In this document: positions 61,312-64,000 of the stretch, piece after piece
Layout of the letters: each line of letters begins with the position of its first letter
Numbering within the stretch: the stretch's first letter is position 1
NCBI RefSeq assembly: GCF_001905735.1
Contig: NZ_LISW01000001.1
Span: 740,603-804,602 of the forward strand
From: Streptomyces sp. CB01249
Lineage (GTDB): Bacteria; Actinomycetota; Actinomycetes; Streptomycetales; Streptomycetaceae
Length of the DNA stretch: 64,000 bases
Direction: 5' to 3'
The notes under the pieces: model-generated
The model's input: only the letters and a program-made list of their open reading frames with translations
Database searches by the model: none
What the model was told of the DNA's origin: nothing
Made by a program: the position numbers and the translations under genes

Positions 61312-62994
61312 ATGCGCGCAAGACTGGCCATGCCCGTCGCCTTGATCGCCGCCGTCTCCGTCGCCGCCACCGCGTGCCAGTCCTCCGGCGGGAGCGACGA
61401 CTCCGGCGGGGGCGCCAAGAATGCGCCCAAGGCCGCGTCGGCCGCCGTCGACTACAACCCGCAGCCGTACGAGAACATCAAGGACGGCGGCACGTACACC
61501 ACCGTCGGTACCTTCGACGACCAGGGCAACCCCTTCAACGTCAATGCCACGCTGACCGCGTCCCGGGTGTGGGGCTGGTACAACGCCGACGCGATCACGT
61601 ACTCGCCTACCGGTGACGTGCAGTACAACAAGGACTACTACAGCGATGTGAAGGTGACCGTCGACGGCGGCAACCAGAAGGTCGTCCTGACGATCAACCC
61701 GAAGGCGGCCTTCAACGACGGGACGCCCATCGACTGGCGGGCCATCGAGGCCACCTGGAAGGCCAACAACGGCTCGGACAAGGAGTTCGCGGCCTCCTCC
61801 ACGGACGGCTACGACCAGATCACGTCCGTCGCGAAGGGGAAGGACGCCAAGGAGGCCGTCATCACCTTCAAGGGCGTCAACGCCTCCTGGTCCACCCTGT
61901 TCACCACCTTCCTGCACCCGAAGGCGGCGACGGTCGAGAACTTCAACAAGGCGTACGTGAAGAAGGCCCACCCCGAGTGGGGCGCGGGCCCGTACACCGT
62001 CGGCAAGTGGGACACCCACTCGGGCAACATCACCTTCGTCCGCAACCCCAAGTGGTGGGGGAGGAAGGGCAAACTGGACAAGCGGGTGTACGTCAACCTG
62101 GAGTCCACGGCGGGCGTCAACGCCTTCAAGAACGGCCAGCTGGACTACACCTCCGCCGTCGACGCGGAGAGCCTGAAGCAGGTCAAGGGCCTCAAGGGCA
62201 CGGAGATCCGCAGCGGCGGCAGCCCCTTCGAGTACTCCCTGTACTTCAACACCAAGTCGGCGGTCCTCTCCGAGAAGGCCGTCCGCAAGGCGGTCCAGCA
62301 GAGCGTCGACCGCGCCCAGATCGCGAAGATCCAGTTCCAGGGGCTCGACTACAAGGAGCCGCTGCCCGGTTCGGCCGTGCTCTACAGCTTCCAGAAGGGG
62401 TACGAGGACAACCTGTCGGCCGTCCTGAAGTACGACCCGGCCGAGGCGAAGAAGACGCTCGACGCGGCAGGCTGGAAGCCCGGCTCCGACGGCGTCCGTG
62501 TCAAGAACGGCAAGAAGCTCGACGTGGGCTACACCCTCCTGGGTGACGACCCGCTGGGCAAGGCCACTGCCGGGGCCCTCGCCGCGATGCTGAAGCCGGC
62601 CGGTATCCACCTCGACATCCGGAAGGGCGACGACGCGGACTTCGCCAAGACCATCAGCGAGCGCAGGTTCGACCTGTTCCTGTCGGGCAACCGCTCCATG
62701 GACCCGTTCGGCGCCCGCTACCTGTGCGACTTCTACTGCTCGGACCGTGACTCCAACATCACCGGCTCCGGCAGCCCGGCCCTCGACAAGGAGATCCGCG
62801 CCACCACGGAGATCGCCGACCTGGACGAGCAGACGGCGGCGGTGAACAAGGTCGAGAAGAAGGCGCTCCAGGAGTACGCCTTCCTGCCCCTGTTCAGCGG
62901 GCCCTCCACGTACGGCGTGAAGAAGGGCCTCGCCAACGTCGGCGCGACGATCTTCTACACCCCGCTGCCGGAGACGGTCGGCTGGCAGAAGTGA
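61312..62994 (+). CDS. Family 5 solute-binding lipoprotein
   Basis: 560-residue peptide-binding lipoprotein. Lipobox ATAC (VSVAATAC-QSS) follows a short signal sequence; a Ser/Gly/Asp tether leads to the binding domain with GAGPYTVGKWDTHSGNITFVRNPKWWG and VRKAVQQSVDRAQIA. GAAGGAAC precedes the ATG. Last gene of the importer operon. Confidence 0.92.
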   Translation: MRARLAMPVALIAAVSVAATACQSSGGSDDSGGGAKNAPKAASAAVDYNPQPYENIKDGGTYTTVGTFDDQGNPFNVNATLTASRVWGWYNADAITYSPTGDVQYNKDYYSDVKVTVDGGNQKVVLTINPKAAFNDGTPIDWRAIEATWKANNGSDKEFAASSTDGYDQITSVAKGKDAKEAVITFKGVNASWSTLFTTFLHPKAATVENFNKAYVKKAHPEWGAGPYTVGKWDTHSGNITFVRNPKWWGRKGKLDKRVYVNLESTAGVNAFKNGQLDYTSAVDAESLKQVKGLKGTEIRSGGSPFEYSLYFNTKSAVLSEKAVRKAVQQSVDRAQIAKIQFQGLDYKEPLPGSAVLYSFQKGYEDNLSAVLKYDPAEAKKTLDAAGWKPGSDGVRVKNGKKLDVGYTLLGDDPLGKATAGALAAMLKPAGIHLDIRKGDDADFAKTISERRFDLFLSGNRSMDPFGARYLCDFYCSDRDSNITGSGSPALDKEIRATTEIADLDEQTAAVNKVEKKALQEYAFLPLFSGPSTYGVKKGLANVGATIFYTPLPETVGWQK

Positions 62995-63022
62995 CGCCCG
63001 GCGCCCCACGGCGCCGAAGCAC

Positions 63023-63057
63023 CGGTCCGCAGGCACACCTCTGGTGCCTGCGGACCG
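63023..63057 (+). terminator. Strong hairpin terminator after the peptide importer operon
   Basis: CGGTCCGCAGGCAC pairs perfectly with GTGCCTGCGGACCG across a 7-nt loop, 29 bp after the binding-protein stop. There is no T-tract, as is usual in Streptomyces. Confidence 0.85.
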
Positions 63058-63093
63058 TTGGCGTGTGCGGGGCGCCCGTCACTTCGACTTCTG

Positions 63094-63105
63094 TGGTCCG
63101 TACCA
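63094..63105. promoter_or_regulatory. GntR/DasR-like dyad TGGTCCGTACCA
   Basis: The 12-bp dyad has TGGT and ACCA arms as in DasR responsive elements, but the centre differs from the consensus CTAG. It sits 5 bp upstream of the -35 of the glucanase promoter, so it could regulate it. Confidence 0.4.
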
Positions 63106-63110
63106 AAGTC

Positions 63111-63139
63111 TTGACACGGGCTTTCTTCACTTCTTAAAT
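63111..63139 (+). promoter_or_regulatory. Sigma70-type promoter of the GH16 glucanase
   Basis: TTGACA (63111-63116) and TTAAAT (63134-63139) are separated by 17 bp, a near-consensus vegetative promoter about 137 bp before the ATG. The leader of more than 120 nt contains no ORF. Confidence 0.65.
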
Positions 63140-63275
63140 CACGTAGCGAACCAAGTACCCCATGCCCGCTCCACCATGTCCGCTCCATCGTGTGTGCTCG
63201 ACCTGTCATGCACATGGCTTACGTGTGCACGGCGGGGTTCCCCTTCCCTCCCCATACACACCGGAAGGGAGAGTC

Positions 63276-64000
63276 ATGGACTCCCCACGCCTTTCGCGGC
63301 GCCTGCTGCGCTCCGTACTCCCGGCCCTCGCTCTCGCCCTGGCCACCGCGGGTCTGGCCGGCACCGGCGGGCCCTCCCCGGCGGGTGCCGCTCCGATGTC
63401 GCAGGCCGCGGCGACCGCCACGACGACGTTCTCCGACGAGTTCGACGGCGCGGCCGGTTCGGCCGTGGACGGCAGCAAGTGGCAGATCGAGACCGGCGAC
63501 AACGTCAACAACCACGAGCGGCAGTACTACACGTCCGGCAACAAGAACGCCGCGCTCGACGGCCAGGGCCATCTGGTCATCACCGCGCGCAAGGAGAATC
63601 CCTCCAACTACCAGTGCTGGTACGGGACCTGTCAGTACACCTCGGCGCGGCTGAACACCTCCGGCAAGTTCACCCAGGCGTACGGGCATGTCGAGGCGCG
63701 CATGAAGATCCCGCGCGGCCAGGGCATGTGGCCCGCCTTCTGGATGCTCGGCAACGACATCGGACAGGTCGGGTGGCCCAACTCCGGTGAGATCGACATC
63801 ATGGAGAACGTCGGCTTCGAGCCCTCCACCGTGCACGGCACCCTGCACGGGCCCGGCTACTCCGGCTCCGGCGGCATCGGCGCGGGCTACACCCTGCCGA
63901 ACGGCCAGGCGTTCGCGGACGCGTTCCACACCTTCGCCGTCGACTGGGCGCCCGACTCCATCACCTGGTCCGTGGACGGAAACGTCTACCAGCACCGCAC
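63276..64000 (+). CDS. Secreted GH16 beta-1,3-glucanase (partial, 3' end beyond window)
   Basis: The first 241 codons of an exported glycoside hydrolase are present. A signal peptide (about 1-38, ending PAGA-AP) precedes the GH16 domain: FSDEFDGAAGSAVDGSKWQIE, AYGHVEARMKIPRGQGMWPAFWML and the catalytic SGEIDIMENVG. This motif fits laminarinase-type endo-1,3-glucanases. GGAAGGGAG precedes the ATG. C-terminal modules such as carbohydrate-binding domains cannot be seen. Confidence 0.92.
   Translation, partial: MDSPRLSRRLLRSVLPALALALATAGLAGTGGPSPAGAAPMSQAAATATTTFSDEFDGAAGSAVDGSKWQIETGDNVNNHERQYYTSGNKNAALDGQGHLVITARKENPSNYQCWYGTCQYTSARLNTSGKFTQAYGHVEARMKIPRGQGMWPAFWMLGNDIGQVGWPNSGEIDIMENVGFEPSTVHGTLHGPGYSGSGGIGAGYTLPNGQAFADAFHTFAVDWAPDSITWSVDGNVYQHR

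Overview
The window looks like a chromosomal segment of a Streptomyces or close relative. It has very high G+C, many GTG/TTG starts behind strong GGAGG sites, GTGA/ATGA translational overlaps, a large SARP regulator, a gluABCD-type glutamate transporter, F420-linked enzymes, and one TTA (bldA) codon. No tRNA, rRNA, CRISPR array, insertion sequence or phage gene was seen.
Layout. (1) 1-11996, minus strand: the 5' 12 kb of a giant non-ribosomal peptide synthetase (NRPS), C-A-T-C-A-T-C-A-T-C-A..., which runs off the left edge. The first condensation domain is EntF-like, and the modules are near-identical mosaics. (2) 12.1-18.7 kb: its probable regulatory flank, with an XRE/NB-ARC regulator, a 64-aa exported peptide, an AfsR-type SARP, a SnoaL-like protein and an AraC regulator. 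Two 11-bp-spaced ATAG direct repeats flank the SARP. (3) 18.8-25.3 kb: metallophosphoesterase, a cysteine-rich protein with a small secreted peptide, an ArsR regulator with a symmetric operator, PcaL (beta-ketoadipate pathway), an MBL-fold hydrolase, exonuclease III and a DUF6278 protein. (4) 25.4-28.6 kb: glutamate ABC transporter. (5) 28.7-35.7 kb: cell-envelope block of L,D-transpeptidase, FemX, MurJ, a two-component system and a lipoprotein, mostly translationally coupled. (6) 35.7-40.8 kb: SAM methyltransferase, XRE regulator plus truncated MAB_1171c-type membrane protein (TTA codon), PobA with its AraC regulator, and an unknown membrane-anchored protein. (7) 40.9-46.5 kb: gamma-glutamyltransferase, GH75 chitosanase, a methionine aminopeptidase divergent from a leaderless XRE gene, a PPOX-fold protein and a disordered-linker protein. 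(8) 46.7-53 kb: reductive pyrimidine catabolism (ureidopropionase, aminotransferase, dihydropyrimidinase, F420-type oxidoreductase, NCS1 permease). (9) 53-57 kb: secreted proteins, an amidase and a lipoate ligase. (10) 57.2-63 kb: oligopeptide ABC importer ending in a strong hairpin. (11) 63.3 kb to the end: start of a secreted GH16 glucanase with a good promoter.
How they may work together. The SARP and NB-ARC regulators probably control the NRPS locus. PobA makes protocatechuate, whose later catabolism uses PcaL. The 46.7-53 kb operon takes up and degrades pyrimidines or hydantoins, but a canonical dihydropyrimidine dehydrogenase is absent. The envelope block couples lipid II bridge formation and flipping to a sensor kinase.
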